Of a stretch of 64,000 nucleotides of DNA, positions 1-8,264 are shown one piece after another. Made by a program: the position numbers and the translations under genes. The stretch comes from Streptomyces diastatochromogenes. Its GTDB lineage: Bacteria > Actinomycetota > Actinomycetes > Streptomycetales > Streptomycetaceae. Within the stretch, counting starts at the first letter, position 1; every line of letters starts with the position of its first letter. The stretch covers positions 130,540 to 194,539 of the forward strand of contig NZ_MCGQ01000013.1 of NCBI RefSeq assembly GCF_002242805.1, given 5' to 3'. The notes under the pieces were generated by a model. That model had not been told where the DNA came from. It saw only the letters and a program-made list of their open reading frames with translations, and did no database searches.

Positions 1-32
1 CCGCCCTTCGGCTTACGGCTGTGTACGACTGC

Positions 33-710
33 TCAGTGACCCGCGGCCGACTGCGACGCCGAGTCGCTCGGGGTCGCGCCCGTGGTCGCCGTGTCGGTGG
101 CGGTCGCCGACGGGCTGGACTTGCCGCCCTTGCCCGGCTTGCCGTTGCTGGACGCGGTCGAGCCCGGGGCCGCAGTGGTGGTCGCCGAGGCGGTCGGGAT
201 CTCGCTCGGGCCCCAGCCGCTGAAGTAGCTGGTGGCCGGGACCACGAACGCGCGCAGGTTCACCGGACCGGTCTTGCTGAAGGTGAAGGTCACCTTCTGC
301 GCGTTGCCGTCCTGGACCGCCTCACGGCCGCTGGCGATCACGGCGGACGCGTTGTCCTTGCCGCCGAGCACGAGCGAGCCGTGCGCCGGGACGGTCAGGC
401 TCTGACCCTTGGCGGCGGACAGCTTGACCGGCTCGCTGCTGCCCTCGACGGAGATCGACTGCAGGGTCTGGTTCGTGTTGCCCACGTTGAAGACGGTGCC
501 GGAGATGACGGCCGGGCCGGACGCCTTCAGGTCGGGCTGCGTGATGATCGTGGCGTTCTGGATCTTGATGTCGCCGACGCTGGTCGCCGCGTTGTCCGGC
601 TTGATCTCCAGGGTCTGGGAGTTGTTGCCGGCGCCGCAGGCGGCGAGCGAGGCGATCGAGAAGACGATGGCGGACGCGGCGAGGGCGCCGCGTCGAAGGC
701 TGCTGCTCAC
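33..710 (-). CDS. Secreted lipoprotein of unknown function
   Basis: A 225-residue exported lipoprotein. It has a basic N-terminus, a hydrophobic stretch (about residues 8-22) and a lipobox LAAC with the lipidated Cys at position 25. The mature part looks like an all-beta domain (about 30-160) with alternating hydrophobic strands, and it ends in a Ser/Thr/Gly/Pro-rich tail (about 175-225) typical of wall-spanning tails in Streptomyces. No catalytic motif is visible. Position next to carD matches a conserved Streptomyces lipoprotein gene, but the role is unknown. It is transcribed away from carD. Confidence 0.85.
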   Translation of the reverse strand: MSSSLRRGALAASAIVFSIASLAACGAGNNSQTLEIKPDNAATSVGDIKIQNATIITQPDLKASGPAVISGTVFNVGNTNQTLQSISVEGSSEPVKLSAAKGQSLTVPAHGSLVLGGKDNASAVIASGREAVQDGNAQKVTFTFSKTGPVNLRAFVVPATSYFSGWGPSEIPTASATTTAAPGSTASSNGKPGKGGKSSPSATATDTATTGATPSDSASQSAAGH

Positions 711-816
711 GGCGGCGGCAACTCCTTGAACGCAGGGGCGGCTCCACTTATAAAGCCGCCCTAAGTGTCTGTCAGCGGCCTTAGGTTACCGAGCCGTTCC
801 CGCGTGGCCGCACCCG

Positions 817-855
817 ACCCTCCCCCAAGCACCGGGCTTCCCTCCGGGTGGGGGT
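817..855. repeat. Interspersed GC-rich hairpin
   Basis: Imperfect inverted repeat with arms built from CCCTCCCCCAAGC and GCTT..GGGTGGGGGT. Hairpins with this CCCCCAAGC/GCTT..TGGGGG layout are common between Streptomyces genes; it may act as a bidirectional terminator-like or REP-like element. The rest of the 639-base gap (711-1349) holds the carD promoter and no convincing gene. Confidence 0.5.
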
Positions 856-1292
856 ACCTCGCCGCCCACAAGTGACTCACGAGTCACATTGCCGAGGCGC
901 TCGTCCGCCATTCACATAACGCGCCCGCAACACCGCAGTCCGCATCCCCGCAACACGGTCCGCAAATTTTCCGTGAAGGAATGCATGGCCACCCCGGATA
1001 TTGATCATCCACTCCCCATCCGGGCTCCTGTGATCAATTCCGGATTCGTCTCGTACCCGCCTCCTGCCACCGAACGGAGTAGCGGAAGTCGTACGCTTGG
1101 AAGTGGACAAATCGGGACGTTCAACCTCTTGGGCGAGACTCCGCGAGGTTGTAACGTACGCGTTTCACCTCGCCCGGAGAGCTGCTCCGACCTGCGAATA
1201 CCTGTTGCGTCCCGGCTCGGGGAGTGCCTTCGAAGCACGTTCCTGTTGCGGTTGTCAAGCCCCGAGATATGCCCTGACCTGCGAAAACGCCA

Positions 1293-1321
1293 TTCAGAAC
1301 ACGCCGAATCCGTGTTACCCT
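1293..1321 (+). promoter_or_regulatory. Predicted carD promoter
   Basis: TTCAGA (1293-1298) and TACCCT (1316-1321) are separated by exactly 17 bases, a reasonable HrdB-type promoter. Transcription would start near 1328, giving a short leader of about 20 bases that includes the ribosome-binding site GAAGGGG before the ATG at 1350. Confidence 0.55.
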
Positions 1322-1349
1322 GGATAGCCACGGAAGGGGTACCTGTCAC

Positions 1350-1826
1350 ATGACGTTCAAGGTTGGCGACACCGTGGTCTATCCCCATCACGGGGCCGCG
1401 CTGATCGAGGCCATCGAAACTCGCCAGATCAAAGGCGTGGACAAGACCTACTTGGTGCTGAAGGTCGCCCAGGGTGACCTGACGGTGCGTGTGCCAGCGG
1501 ACAATGCGGAGTTCGTGGGCGTGCGTGATGTGGTCGGTCAGGACGGGCTGGACCGGGTCTTCGAGGTGCTGCGCGCGCCGTATGCCGAGGAGCCCACGAA
1601 CTGGTCCCGTCGCTACAAGGCAAACCTGGAGAAGCTCGCCTCCGGCGATGTCATCAAGGTCGCGGAAGTCGTGCGTGACCTGTGGCGTCGCGAGCGCGAG
1701 CGTGGTCTCTCCGCCGGTGAGAAGCGCATGCTCGCCAAGGCTCGCCAGATCCTGGTGAGCGAGCTCGCTCTCGCGGAGAACACGAACGAGGCCGAGGCCC
1801 TGCTCGACGAGGTGCTCGCCTCCTGA
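1350..1826 (+). CDS. carD: CarD/CdnL family RNA polymerase-binding transcription regulator
   Basis: 158 residues, the usual length of actinobacterial CarD/CdnL. The N-terminal Tudor-like RNA-polymerase interaction domain (about 1-60; opens MTFKVGDTVVYPHHG) binds the RNAP beta subunit; the C-terminal helical domain (about 65-158) contacts the upstream edge of the transcription bubble. The motif NWSRRYKAN contains the conserved Trp that wedges the bubble in mycobacterial CarD. It stabilises open complexes at rRNA and many housekeeping promoters. The start at ATG 1350 follows a GAAGGGG ribosome-binding site. ispD-ispF follow after a 324-base gap. Confidence 0.95.
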   Translation: MTFKVGDTVVYPHHGAALIEAIETRQIKGVDKTYLVLKVAQGDLTVRVPADNAEFVGVRDVVGQDGLDRVFEVLRAPYAEEPTNWSRRYKANLEKLASGDVIKVAEVVRDLWRRERERGLSAGEKRMLAKARQILVSELALAENTNEAEALLDEVLAS

Positions 1827-2150
1827 CGCGCCACCGGCAGCACCCGCTGCCCTCAGCACGCTCAGCACAGTGAACTGCCGCGGTGCCCGATGACACTGAC
1901 CCTGTCGCCGGGCGCTGCGGCATGTTCGTACCCGGAAGAATCCGGCCGTACGTCCCCAGAAGAATCCAGCCGCCGCGAGGCCGCCGGAACGCCTGTCGTT
2001 CATCTCGGGGGAAGCCCCCCGATACTTGGTGTGCCGGGCCCGGGCAGATGGCTCGACCAGGGTCACGGAAGGGTCCGGTCAAGGCGTCGCGCCCGGCACT
2101 CCTCCAGGCCATACCCACCTAGGTCGAGCACACAAACCTGACAGGAACCG
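1827..2150. other. carD-ispD intergenic region with short repeats
   Basis: No gene seen. It contains a direct repeat (CCGGAAGAATCCGGCCG at 1932-1948 and a near copy, with AGAAGAATCCAGCCG, at 1955-1972) and a small perfect hairpin TCGGGGG-AAGC-CCCCCGA at 2005-2022 that may end carD transcription. The ispD ribosome-binding site (ACAGGAA) lies just before 2151. Confidence 0.5.
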
Positions 2151-2903
2151 ATGTCTGACGATTCGCGCCCCGCACCCGCGCAGATCCCCGTCGCCGCCGT
2201 GATTCCCGCCGCCGGCCGGGGCGTACGCCTTGGCCCGGGCGCCCCCAAGGCGCTCCGCGCGCTCAACGGCACGCCCATGCTGATCCACGCGCTCCGCGCC
2301 CTCGCCGCGTCCCGCCATGTCTCCCTGGTGGTCGTCGTCGCACCGCCGGACGGCACCGCCGAGGTCAAGTCCCTGCTCGACGTGCACGCGCTGCCCGAGC
2401 GCACCGACTTCCTCGTCGTCCCCGGCGGGGACAGCCGCCAGGAGTCGGTCCGGCTCGGCCTCGACGCCCTGCCGCCCGAGTACGGCATCGTCCTCGTCCA
2501 CGACGCGGCCCGCCCGCTCGTCCCCGTCGACACCGTCGACGCGGTCATCGAGGCCGTGCGCGAGGGCGCCCCCGCCGTGGTCCCGGCGCTGCCGCTCGCC
2601 GACACCGTCAAGGAGGTCGAGCCCGCGGCCGTCCCCGGCGACCCCGAGCCGGTCGTGGCCACGCCCGTGCGGGCCCGGCTGCGGGCCGTGCAGACGCCCC
2701 AGGGCTTCGACCGGGAGACCCTGGTCCGCGCCCACGAGACCGTCACCGAGGACGTCACCGACGACGCGAGCATGGTCGAGCAGCTCGGCCTCGGGGTCGT
2801 CACCGTCCCCGGCCACGAGGAGGCCTTCAAGGTCACCCGCCCCCTCGACCTCGTCCTCGCCGAGGCGGTCCTGGCCCGCAGGAGGCTCAACGATGGCTTC
2901 TGA
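2151..2903 (+). CDS. ispD: 2-C-methyl-D-erythritol 4-phosphate cytidylyltransferase
   Basis: 250 residues. Transfers CMP from CTP to 2-C-methyl-D-erythritol 4-phosphate, the third step of the MEP isoprenoid pathway. The nucleotide-binding signature (IPAAGRGVRLGPGAPKAL, about 22-39), the VHDAARPL motif and the TPQGF motif near residue 184 are all present. The 3' end overlaps the ispF start by 11 bases, so the two are translationally coupled and follow each other in the pathway apart from IspE. Confidence 0.96.
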   Translation: MSDDSRPAPAQIPVAAVIPAAGRGVRLGPGAPKALRALNGTPMLIHALRALAASRHVSLVVVVAPPDGTAEVKSLLDVHALPERTDFLVVPGGDSRQESVRLGLDALPPEYGIVLVHDAARPLVPVDTVDAVIEAVREGAPAVVPALPLADTVKEVEPAAVPGDPEPVVATPVRARLRAVQTPQGFDRETLVRAHETVTEDVTDDASMVEQLGLGVVTVPGHEEAFKVTRPLDLVLAEAVLARRRLNDGF

Positions 2904-3390
2904 GCAGCTCCCCCTGCTTCCCCAGGTCGGCATCGGCACCGACATCCACGCCTTCGAGGAAGGCCGCGAGCTGTGGTGCGCCGGCCTGAAGTGGGAGGGC
3001 GAGGGTCCCGGCCTGGCCGGGCACTCCGACGCCGACGTCGTCGCGCACGCCGCCTGCAACGCGCTCTTCTCCGCCGCCGGGCTCGGCGACCTCGGCCAGC
3101 ACTTCGGTACCGGCCGCCCCGAGTGGTCCGGCGCCTCCGGGGTCACCCTGCTCACCGAGGCCGCCCGGATCGTCCGCGCGGCCGGGTTCGCCATCGGCAA
3201 CATCGCCGTCCAGGTCGTCGGCCCGCGCCCGAAGATCGGCAAGCGCCGGGACGAGGCCCAGAAGATCCTCTCCGAGGCGGCGGGCGCACCCGTGTCGGTG
3301 TCCGGCGCGACGACGGACGGCCTCGGCTTCCCCGGCCGCGAGGAGGGGCTGATGGCGGTGGCCACGGCGCTCGTGGTGCGGGTGGGCTGA
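2893..3390 (+). CDS. ispF: 2-C-methyl-D-erythritol 2,4-cyclodiphosphate synthase
   Basis: 165 residues, standard IspF length. It cyclises CDP-ME 2-phosphate to MEcPP in the MEP pathway, as a zinc-dependent homotrimer. The metal-binding DIHAF motif (DxH) near residue 15, the LAGHSDADVVAHA segment and the LGDLGQHF segment are intact. The start at ATG 2893 lies inside the last codons of ispD, preceded by AGGAGG, which supports this start and coupled translation. Confidence 0.96.
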   Translation: MASEQLPLLPQVGIGTDIHAFEEGRELWCAGLKWEGEGPGLAGHSDADVVAHAACNALFSAAGLGDLGQHFGTGRPEWSGASGVTLLTEAARIVRAAGFAIGNIAVQVVGPRPKIGKRRDEAQKILSEAAGAPVSVSGATTDGLGFPGREEGLMAVATALVVRVG

Positions 3391-3451
3391 GCGCGTGCGA
3401 GGGTGCCTGCAGAGCGACCAGTGACCACCCCGAGGTCCCGGAGGTACCCCC

Positions 3452-3856
3452 ATGCCCGCCGCCCTGTCCGACCGGCTCAAGTCCCTGCTCGACGGTCCCG
3501 TCTTCATCGTGGTCGGCACGGTCCAGCCCGACGGCAGCCCGCAGCTGTCCCCGGTGTGGGTGAAGCGGGACGGGGACCAGGTCCTGTTCTCCACGACCGT
3601 CGACCGCCGCAAGAAGAAGAACCTCGACCGCGACCCCCGGGTCAGCGTCGTCGTCCAGGACCCCCAGATGCCCTATGTCTACGCCGAGATCCGGGGCACC
3701 GCGGAGTTGAGCACCCAGGGCGCGAGGGAACTGATCGACGAACTGTCGTTGAAGTACACCGGCAAGAAGTACGCCGAGTTCAACCCGGCCTCCGCCGAGG
3801 ACGCCGACCGCGTGATCGTCAGGATCACGCCCGAGAAGGTCGTCGGGATGATGTGA
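3452..3856 (+). CDS. PPOX-class F420/FMN-dependent split-barrel oxidoreductase
   Basis: 134 residues with the pyridoxamine-phosphate-oxidase-like split beta-barrel fold. The N-terminus (FIVVGTVQPDGSPQLSPVWV) and the DRRKKKNLDRDPRVSVVVQD strand-turn are typical of actinobacterial PPOX proteins that use F420 or FMN for two-electron transfer. Substrate is not deducible. It sits between ispF and cysS on the same strand; preceded by GGAGGT. No signal peptide, so cytoplasmic. Confidence 0.85.
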   Translation: MPAALSDRLKSLLDGPVFIVVGTVQPDGSPQLSPVWVKRDGDQVLFSTTVDRRKKKNLDRDPRVSVVVQDPQMPYVYAEIRGTAELSTQGARELIDELSLKYTGKKYAEFNPASAEDADRVIVRITPEKVVGMM

Positions 3857-3889
3857 GGCAAGCGGCACGAGGCATTACTCCGGGCCCAC

Positions 3890-3895
3890 TACCCT
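3890..3895 (+). promoter_or_regulatory. Predicted -10 element of a leaderless cysS transcript
   Basis: TACCCT at 3890-3895 lies only six bases before the GTG at 3902, and no Shine-Dalgarno sequence precedes the start. This spacing places the transcription start at or next to the start codon, as in leaderless Streptomyces mRNAs. No good -35 is visible. Confidence 0.45.
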
Positions 3896-3901
3896 GGAGT
3901 G

Positions 3902-5305
3902 GTGACTATTCGCCTGTACGACACCAGCGCCCGGCAGATCCGTGACTTCACCCCGCTCAAGCCGGGTTGTGTCTCGATCTACCTGTGTGGCGCCACCGTG
4001 CAGGCGGCACCCCACATCGGGCACATCCGCTCGGGCCTGAACTTCGACATCATGCGCCGCTGGTTCGCGTACCGCGGCTACGACGTGACGTTCATCCGCA
4101 ACGTCACGGACATCGACGACAAGATCATCTGGAAGTCGGCCGACCAGGACCGCCCCTGGTGGTCCATCGGGTACGAGAACGAGCGCGCCTTCGACGACGG
4201 CTACACCGCGCTGGGCTGCCTCCCGCCCACCTACGAGCCCCGCGCCACCGGCCACATCACCGAGATGGTCGAGATGATGCGCGTCCTCATCGAGCGCGGT
4301 CACGCCTACGAGGCCGACGGCAGCGTCTACTTCGACGTCCGCTCCTGGCCCTCCTACCTGGAGCTGTCCAAGCAGGACCTGGACGAGATGCGGCAGCCCG
4401 CCGAGGAGGGCATCACCGGCAAGCGGGACCCGCGCGACTTCGCCATGTGGAAGGCCACCAAGCCCGGCGAGCCCGACTGGGAGACGCCGTGGGGCCGCGG
4501 GCGCCCGGGCTGGCACCTGGAGTGCTCCGCCATGGCCCACAAGTACCTGGGCTCGGCCTTCGACATCCACGGCGGCGGCCTCGACCTGATCTTCCCGCAC
4601 CACGAGAACGAGATCGCCCAGGCCAAGGCCTACGGCGACGACTTCGCCCAGTACTGGGTGCACAACGCCTGGGTCACCATGAGCGGCGAGAAGATGTCCA
4701 AGTCGCTCGGCAACTCGGTCCTCGTGAGCGAGATGGTCAAGCAGTGGCGCCCGATCGTCCTGCGCTACTACCTGGGCACCCCGCACTACCGCTCGACCAT
4801 CGAGTACAGCGAGGACGCCCTGCGCGAGGCCGAGTCCGCGTTCGCGCGCATCGAGGGCTTCGTGCAGCGCGTGGTGGAGAAGGCCGGGGGAGTCGTCGAG
4901 CCGGCGGCCGAGGTCCCGCCCGCCTTCGCCGAGGCGATGGACGACGACCTGGGCGTCCCGCAGGCGCTCGCGGTCGTGCACACCACCGTCCGGCAGGGCA
5001 ACAGCGCGCTGGCCGCCGACGACAAGGAGGCCGCCGTCGCCCGCCTCGCCGAGGTACGGGCGATGCTCGGCGTCCTCGGCCTCGACCCGCTGGAGGCGCA
5101 CTGGGCCGGCGAGGGCGCCGACCGCGGCGAGGACCTGCACGGTGTGGTCGACAGCCTCGTCCGGCTCGTCCTCGACCAGCGCGAGTCGGCCCGCGCCCGC
5201 AAGGACTGGGCCACCGCCGACGCCATCCGCGACCAGCTCAACCAGTCCGGTCTGGTCATCGAGGACAGCCCGCAGGGCCCGCGCTGGACCCTCGGCCCGC
5301 GCTAG
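3902..5305 (+). CDS. cysS: Cysteine--tRNA ligase
   Basis: 467 residues, a class I aminoacyl-tRNA synthetase charging tRNA-Cys. The HIGH motif (PHIGHIRSG, about 38-41), the KMSKS motif (about 263-267), and zinc ligands Cys29, the Cys of HLECSA and the His pair of FPHHENE are present. The C-terminal helical DALR-like region ends the protein. Two GTG codons are in tandem (3899 and 3902); the second fits the leaderless model and the typical N-terminus TIRLYD. A terminator hairpin and rlmB follow. Confidence 0.96.
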   Translation: MTIRLYDTSARQIRDFTPLKPGCVSIYLCGATVQAAPHIGHIRSGLNFDIMRRWFAYRGYDVTFIRNVTDIDDKIIWKSADQDRPWWSIGYENERAFDDGYTALGCLPPTYEPRATGHITEMVEMMRVLIERGHAYEADGSVYFDVRSWPSYLELSKQDLDEMRQPAEEGITGKRDPRDFAMWKATKPGEPDWETPWGRGRPGWHLECSAMAHKYLGSAFDIHGGGLDLIFPHHENEIAQAKAYGDDFAQYWVHNAWVTMSGEKMSKSLGNSVLVSEMVKQWRPIVLRYYLGTPHYRSTIEYSEDALREAESAFARIEGFVQRVVEKAGGVVEPAAEVPPAFAEAMDDDLGVPQALAVVHTTVRQGNSALAADDKEAAVARLAEVRAMLGVLGLDPLEAHWAGEGADRGEDLHGVVDSLVRLVLDQRESARARKDWATADAIRDQLNQSGLVIEDSPQGPRWTLGPR

Positions 5306-5321
5306 CCCCCGCTTGATCGAT

Positions 5322-5349
5322 TGTGCCGCCCGGCCCTCCGGGCGGCACA
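5322..5349 (+). terminator. Hairpin between cysS and rlmB
   Basis: Perfect 12-bp stem TGTGCCGCCCGG / CCGGGCGGCACA with a four-base loop, 17 bases after the cysS stop. No U-run follows, as is usual for Streptomyces terminators. Confidence 0.7.
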
Positions 5350-5392
5350 CTGCATAAGACGTACGTACGAAGCTCACGAAGACAGGTAGGTC

Positions 5393-6334
5393 ATGGCCGC
5401 GAACAACCGCCGCATGTCCGGCAAGAAGGGCGCGCAGGTCGGCAGTGGCGGCCAGCGACGCAAGGGCCTGGAGGGCAAGGGGCCGACCCCGCCCGCCGAG
5501 ATGCGCAAGGGTCACAAGAAGAACCGCATCGCCAACGCCAAGGCCAAGCAGTCCGTGCGCCGCCCGGCGCCCCGAGGCCGGGGCGGCAAGTCGCCGTCCG
5601 AGCTGGTCGTCGGCCGCAACCCGGTCGTCGAGGCGCTCCGCGAGGGCGTGCCCGCCTCGACCCTCTACGTCCAGCAGTTCATCGACAACGACGAGCGCGT
5701 CCGCGAGGCCCTCCAGCTCGCCGCCGAGCGCGGCGGCATCAACCTCATGGAGGCCCCGCGCCCCGAGCTGGACCGCATGACCAACGGCCTCAACCACCAG
5801 GGCCTGGTCCTGCAGGTCCCGCCGTACGAGTACGCGCACCCGGAGGACCTCGCCGCGGCCGCCTACGACGAGGGCGAGGACCCGCTGATCGTCGCGCTCG
5901 ACGGCGTCACCGACCCGCGCAACCTCGGCGCCGTCGTCCGCTCCGTCTCCGCCTTCGGCGGCCACGGCGTCGTCGTCCCCGAGCGCCGCTCGGCCGGCAT
6001 GACCGCCGGCGCCTGGAAGACCTCCGCCGGTACGGCCGCCCGTACCCCGGTCGCCCGTGCCACCAACCTGACCCGGGCCCTGGAGGCCTACAAGAAGGCC
6101 GGCATCGCGGTCGTCGGCCTGGCCGCCGACGGCGAGGTCGAACTCGGTGAGCTGGAGGCCATCGGAGGCCCCGTGGTCATCGTGGTCGGCAGCGAGGGCA
6201 AGGGCCTGTCCCGCCTGGTCGGCGAGACCTGCGACTTCCGCGTCCGCATCCCGATGCCGGGTGGCGCCGAGTCGCTCAACGCCGGTGTGGCAGCGGGCAT
6301 CGTCCTGTACGAGGCGGCGCGCCGACGCGCCTGA
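5393..6334 (+). CDS. rlmB: 23S rRNA (guanosine-2'-O-)methyltransferase RlmB family (SpoU)
   Basis: 313 residues. A Lys/Arg/Gly-rich disordered N-terminus (1-70) precedes the SpoU substrate-binding domain (about 70-145) and a SPOUT knot domain (about 160-313). The three SpoU motifs are visible: DGVTDPRNLGAVVRS, IVVGSEGKG and IPMPGGAESLNAGVAAGI. It methylates ribose in 23S rRNA (Gm2251-type) using SAM. Adjacent cysS is the usual actinobacterial neighbour. The basic extension is common in Streptomyces homologues and probably helps rRNA binding. Confidence 0.93.
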   Translation: MAANNRRMSGKKGAQVGSGGQRRKGLEGKGPTPPAEMRKGHKKNRIANAKAKQSVRRPAPRGRGGKSPSELVVGRNPVVEALREGVPASTLYVQQFIDNDERVREALQLAAERGGINLMEAPRPELDRMTNGLNHQGLVLQVPPYEYAHPEDLAAAAYDEGEDPLIVALDGVTDPRNLGAVVRSVSAFGGHGVVVPERRSAGMTAGAWKTSAGTAARTPVARATNLTRALEAYKKAGIAVVGLAADGEVELGELEAIGGPVVIVVGSEGKGLSRLVGETCDFRVRIPMPGGAESLNAGVAAGIVLYEAARRRA

Positions 6335-6462
6335 ACAGGCGTCCGTAACCTCACCCGTACGGGGTAATTCCGGGGTCCATATGGCGTTCCGGGCCGCTTT
6401 GACGCGGTCCGGACACATCCGCCCGGTCAAAGCAGTGTCCTAACTCCACGTCACTCGGTTAG

Positions 6463-8118
6463 ATGAGTGTGGACACCAGAACACCCCGCACACCCACGGG
6501 GGACCGCTCGTCGGGATTCGACGACGCTCCCGCGCTGAGCATGGTGAAGGTGCCGAGCGATCCGGCGCAGGTCATCGTCAATCACGCCAGCTTCCGCGTG
6601 CAGCTGGGCGCGTCGGCGAAACGCAGCCAATCCCCGCGGATCGCCGGGCACCTGAGCGCCACCCAGGACACCGCCCGTATGCCGGTCATGGGCACGGCGG
6701 GCCGGGCCGGCGCCGCGGCCGGCCGCCGCCGCCCCGTCGTGTGGAGCGGCAAGTCCGCCCCCGACGACACCGGAGCCCACCGGCTGCTCCAGGCCGTGCG
6801 GGGCAGCAGCGTCCGCCACGCCGACGAACCCGCCGAGGCCGGCGCCACCCAGGTCATCCCACGCGTCGGGACCGGGTACGCGGACGGCTACGACGACCTC
6901 GACCAGACCGTCGAGACCCCCGTCGTCGGCCACCAGCGCACCGCCCCCGAGGACGGCACCCGGCTCCTGCCCCACATGCGCACGGCCGGCAGCGCCTACG
7001 ACGAACCGGCCTACGCCGACGACGAGTTCGACGCCTACGACGCCTACGACGACTACGACGAGAGCGCCGGGTACGCGGGCGAACGCCCCGCCAAGCGCCA
7101 CGGCGACGACCCCGCCCGGCACGCCTACTACCCCGGCCGCCGGATGAACCTCGGCGTGGTCCTGCTCCCCCTGCGCATCTTCCTCGGCTTCATCTCCATC
7201 TACGCCGGCATGGGCAAGCTGTGCGACCCCGTCTACTTCGACGGCGGCAAGCGCGGCTCCATGGTCAAGTGGCTCAACACCCTGCACCCCTGGGAAGTCG
7301 CCGAGCCGCTGCGCCAGTTCGCCCTGCACCACCCGGTCGGCTCCGGCCTGGTCATCGCCTTCCTCCAGGTGGTCGTCGGCGTCCTGACCATCCTCGGCTG
7401 CTGGCAGCGCGTCGCCGCCGTGGTCGGCGCCCTGCTCTCCGCCGCGCTGATCGTCACCGTCAGCTGGAAGACGGTCCCCGCCTACGACGCCCCCGACATC
7501 ATCTACCTCGCCGCCTGGTCCCCGCTGATCATCGCCGGCGCCCCCGTCTACTCCGTCGACGGCCGCCTCGCCGGCAGCGCCTGGCGCCGGCTCGGCCCCC
7601 GCTCCGACATCTGGGAACTGCGCCGCTACGTCCTGCGCCGCGGCTCCCTCATCACGGCCGTCACCGTCGGCCTCACCCTGCTCGCCGGCTCCCTGCTGGG
7701 CGGCGCCGTACGCGACTCCAGCCGCGTGGTCGTCCCCGGCCCCGGCGAGGCCCCGCGCAACAACCTGCCCGGCTCCGCGCTGCCGCAGGAACCCGGTCAG
7801 CGGCACCGGACGACCCCGTCGGTCTCCAGCTCGCCCACGGGCGGCGCCACGGCCGGCGCGAGCCCCTCCGGTGCGGCGGCGACCCCGGGCGCCAGCCACA
7901 GCGCCGGCACCACCACCACGACGCCCACCCAGACCCAGGGCACCACGGGCCAGGTCCCGCCCCACCAGTCCTCCCCGACCGGCGGCGCCCCCAGCACCAC
8001 GGCCGGCCCCACCAGCACCGGCGGCACGACGTCTGGCGGCACCTCCTCCGGCGGCCCCAGCACCGGCGGCAGCACCTCCTCCGGCCAGCCGGGCTTGGTG
8101 GGCGGCATCCTGGGCTAG
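6463..8118 (+). CDS. DoxX-family integral membrane protein with long cytosolic and Ser/Thr/Gly tails
   Basis: 551 residues. Residues 1-220 are hydrophilic and disordered, with a run of Asp-Ala-Tyr repeats near 190. A DoxX-type core follows with about four membrane helices (about 226-245, 295-340, 345-365 and 395-412), containing the typical RIFLGFISIYAGMGKL start. The C-terminal 120 residues are a Ser/Thr/Gly/Pro tail. DoxX proteins are linked to redox or thiol stress, but function here is unknown. No Shine-Dalgarno precedes the ATG. Confidence 0.82.
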   Translation: MSVDTRTPRTPTGDRSSGFDDAPALSMVKVPSDPAQVIVNHASFRVQLGASAKRSQSPRIAGHLSATQDTARMPVMGTAGRAGAAAGRRRPVVWSGKSAPDDTGAHRLLQAVRGSSVRHADEPAEAGATQVIPRVGTGYADGYDDLDQTVETPVVGHQRTAPEDGTRLLPHMRTAGSAYDEPAYADDEFDAYDAYDDYDESAGYAGERPAKRHGDDPARHAYYPGRRMNLGVVLLPLRIFLGFISIYAGMGKLCDPVYFDGGKRGSMVKWLNTLHPWEVAEPLRQFALHHPVGSGLVIAFLQVVVGVLTILGCWQRVAAVVGALLSAALIVTVSWKTVPAYDAPDIIYLAAWSPLIIAGAPVYSVDGRLAGSAWRRLGPRSDIWELRRYVLRRGSLITAVTVGLTLLAGSLLGGAVRDSSRVVVPGPGEAPRNNLPGSALPQEPGQRHRTTPSVSSSPTGGATAGASPSGAAATPGASHSAGTTTTTPTQTQGTTGQVPPHQSSPTGGAPSTTAGPTSTGGTTSGGTSSGGPSTGGSTSSGQPGLVGGILG

Positions 8119-8132
8119 CCGCACGAGACAAC

Positions 8133-8169
8133 AAGGGGCCCCGTACCAGAGAAGGTACGGGGCCCTTTT
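8133..8169 (+). terminator. Strong terminator after the DoxX gene
   Basis: A 15-bp stem (AAGGGGCCCCGTACC with its complement) closes on a six-base AGAGAA loop and is followed by TTTT; a classical intrinsic terminator 15 bases past the stop codon. Confidence 0.85.
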
Positions 8170-8193
8170 GACGTGCGCAGCGGTGACTTACTC

Positions 8194-8226
8194 AGGGGCG
8201 CGGGGAACTGCGCGACAAGCCCCCAC
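8194..8226 (+). repeat. Interspersed 33-bp repeat, copy 1
   Basis: The sequence begins AGGGGCGCGGGGAACTGCGC and ends in AGCCCCCAC. A second copy, differing at one base, lies on the opposite strand at 43616-43648 within the 5' end of nagA. The family (GGGGCGCGGGGAACTGCGCGA) is known to me as a frequent intergenic palindromic element in Streptomyces. Confidence 0.7.
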
Positions 8227-8264
8227 TCAGCCGCAGACAACCCACAACCGACCCCGCGGAACTG

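Noticed and set aside
21..764. Long forward frame opposite the lipoprotein
   Set aside because: Arg/Gly-rich translation typical of GC-rich antisense frames; the reverse frame has a lipobox and clear signal peptide.
1131..1300. Possible structured RNA upstream of carD (GGGCGAG/CTCGCCC pairing and repeated GACCTGCGAA and CCTGTTGCG)
   Set aside because: Pairings are short and the repeats do not form a convincing conserved fold; only noted.
1005..2118. Long reverse frames opposite carD
   Set aside because: The CarD gene is unmistakable on the plus strand and has a ribosome-binding site and promoter; these frames lack any recognisable domain.
2079..3428. 449-residue reverse frame over ispD-ispF
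   Set aside because: Antisense shadow; repeated Arg/Ala/Gly composition and both MEP genes carry intact motifs.
3875..6430. 851-residue reverse frame over cysS and rlmB
   Set aside because: Typical antisense shadow in high-GC DNA; cysS and rlmB have complete motifs and correct lengths.
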